64,000 nucleotides of DNA. It comes from Phytophthora colocasiae (taxonomy: Eukaryota; Oomycota; Peronosporomycetes; Peronosporales; Peronosporaceae). Where the stretch lies: NCBI GenBank assembly GCA_018806915.1, contig JAGKQI010000090.1, positions 806,001 through 870,000 on the forward strand, read 5' to 3'. Every line of letters starts with the position of its first letter. Position 1 is the first letter of the stretch. A program made the position numbers and the translations under genes. The notes under the pieces were generated by a model. The model saw only the letters and a list, made by a program, of their open reading frames with translations. It was not told the origin of the DNA and did no database searches. This document shows, in pieces, positions 63,781-64,000 of the stretch.

Positions 63781-64000
63781 AGGGTCGCCAACTCTACAGT
63801 TAGCGTTAGTGCGAACACTAGTCAGTACTGTACAATACACGCAAGTGCATGCAAACAGATGAGAGCATCCCCCAAGTGTAGAGAAGAGCAAAGGTGGATG
63901 CCACTCACCCTGTTATCTACACGTTGCAAGTTGCAGTCGACTCGATTGGACGGGCAAGTCTCTTCGACAAATTTGGTTTGATATCCTTTCCAAGCCAGTA
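63781..64000. other. Non-coding window end with a hAT-type terminus
   Basis: CAGGGTCGCCAAC at 63782 looks like a hAT terminal repeat reading rightward, so another element may begin here and continue beyond the window. Confidence 0.35.

Noticed and set aside
1..64000. Secreted effector genes (RXLR or Crinkler type)
   Set aside because: I looked for signal peptides followed by RXLR-EER or LFLAK motifs in the open frames and saw none convincing.
1..64000. tRNA, rRNA and LTR retrotransposon signals
   Set aside because: No cloverleaf-like, rRNA-like or gag-pol-LTR arrangement was recognised by eye; a dedicated scan could still find a tRNA.

Overview
The window looks like nuclear DNA of a flagellated oomycete, most likely a Phytophthora-type genome. 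The evidence is compact protein genes with few, short (about 55-75 bp) introns, oomycete core promoters (initiator TCA-Y-T-Y-Y followed by a CAATTTG-like flanking element) just upstream of several start codons, a START-FYVE-GAF protein of the kind expanded in oomycetes, and a ciliary protein (nephrocystin-4 type) expected only in species with swimming spores. Species assignment is not possible from the sequence alone.

Region 1 (1-24.9 kb) is gene-rich. In order: a giant nephrocystin-4-like protein carrying a long EF-hand array (5' end outside the window); a remnant of a PIF/Harbinger-type transposase; a small acidic protein; RAD9 of the 9-1-1 DNA damage clamp (minus, four exons rebuilt here); UFL1, the E3 ligase of the UFM1 pathway, sharing a 145-bp divergent promoter with RAD9; a START-FYVE-GAF protein (minus); a six-exon EF-hand/WD40 protein of about 1,550 aa; and a frameshifted copy of a dicarboxylate/amino acid:cation symporter.

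Region 2 (24.9-49.6 kb) is a transposon graveyard with no convincing host gene except a decayed AWS-SET histone methyltransferase-like pseudogene. It holds MULE fragments, a mariner element with an intact 442-aa transposase, an internally deleted Tc1 element with perfect 29-bp ends, a MITE flanked by palindromes, a near-identical 5.3-kb tandem duplication that carries a 5'-truncated piggyBac and a complete but dead pogo element per unit, a perfect 106-bp inverted repeat ending the second unit, and another intron-containing pogo relic.

Region 3 (49.6-64 kb) holds the intact symporter gene and, tail to tail with it, a third symporter copy on the minus strand. That third copy has been split by a 9.3-kb non-LTR retrotransposon (52973-62290) with a 16-bp target-site duplication and an A tail. 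The element encodes an ORF1 with a CCHC knuckle and an OTU-like cysteine protease domain, and a broken ORF2 with endonuclease, reverse transcriptase and RNase H. A hAT transposase fragment closes the window.

The most unusual points are the EF-hand array embedded in a nephrocystin-4 protein, the OTU-bearing LINE caught inside a recently duplicated transporter gene, and the palindromic junctions around the 33.9-34.3 kb MITE.
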